From Hyphomicrobiales bacterium (GTDB lineage: Bacteria > Pseudomonadota > Alphaproteobacteria > Rhizobiales > Beijerinckiaceae): a stretch of 5,627 bases of DNA. The stretch spans positions 1-5,627 of the forward strand of contig JAATEW010000093.1 in the NCBI GenBank assembly GCA_015655535.1, read 5' to 3'. How positions within the stretch are numbered: the first letter of the stretch is position 1; every line of letters starts with the position of its first letter. Positions 5,601 to 5,627 of the stretch are shown in pieces. A program made the translations under genes and the position numbers. The notes below the pieces were generated by a model. The model was not told the DNA's origin, did no database searches, and saw only the letters and a program-made list of their open reading frames with translations.

Positions 5601-5627
5601 AGATCAACCCGCTTGGGATTGGATCAA

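Overview
The window looks like chromosomal DNA of a GC-rich alphaproteobacterium, most likely Hyphomicrobiales (Rhizobiales) and perhaps Beijerinckiaceae or a relative. This rests on the set of families recognised by eye: a PiT phosphate permease of the roughly 500-residue type, a DUF1491 protein, a DUF1214/DUF1254 membrane pair, and an intergenic palindromic repeat whose 'agcgggatgc...gcatcccgct' arms resemble repeats I recall from that order. No database search was run, so the taxon is an inference.

Left part (1-1850). The first 986 bases hold the N-terminal 328 codons of a PiT-family inorganic phosphate transporter on the minus strand, cut by the window edge. A short divergent promoter region (987-1073) separates it from a plus-strand DUF1491 gene (1074-1415). 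That region contains a good candidate PhoB box, and a sigma-70-like promoter for the DUF1491 gene can be fitted over the same bases. After it comes a 243-base spacer carrying a composite palindromic repeat (about 1466-1577), then a 63-codon gene for a small basic protein (1659-1850).

Right part (1867-5606). Four genes run leftwards on the minus strand. In transcription order they are an SDR-family oxidoreductase (TTG start), a membrane-anchored DUF1214 protein (GTG start, 41 bases after the SDR), a DUF1254-type membrane protein that overlaps the previous stop by 4 bases (ATGA), and, after a 175-base leader, an exported protein of about 509 residues with one CXXCH haem-c site. The DUF1214/DUF1254 pair is almost certainly co-transcribed and probably acts together at the inner membrane. 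The SDR probably shares that transcript. The haem protein could be on the same transcript or have its own promoter. The last seven sense codons at the right edge (minus strand) could be the tail of an upstream gene, possibly purF by analogy with other alphaproteobacteria.

I see no mobile element, CRISPR array, tRNA, rRNA or phage gene. No complete new system can be shown. The points most worth a second look are the PhoB-like box, the orphan periplasmic haem protein with six extra cysteines, the split DUF1214/DUF1254 pair, and the mosaic repeat.
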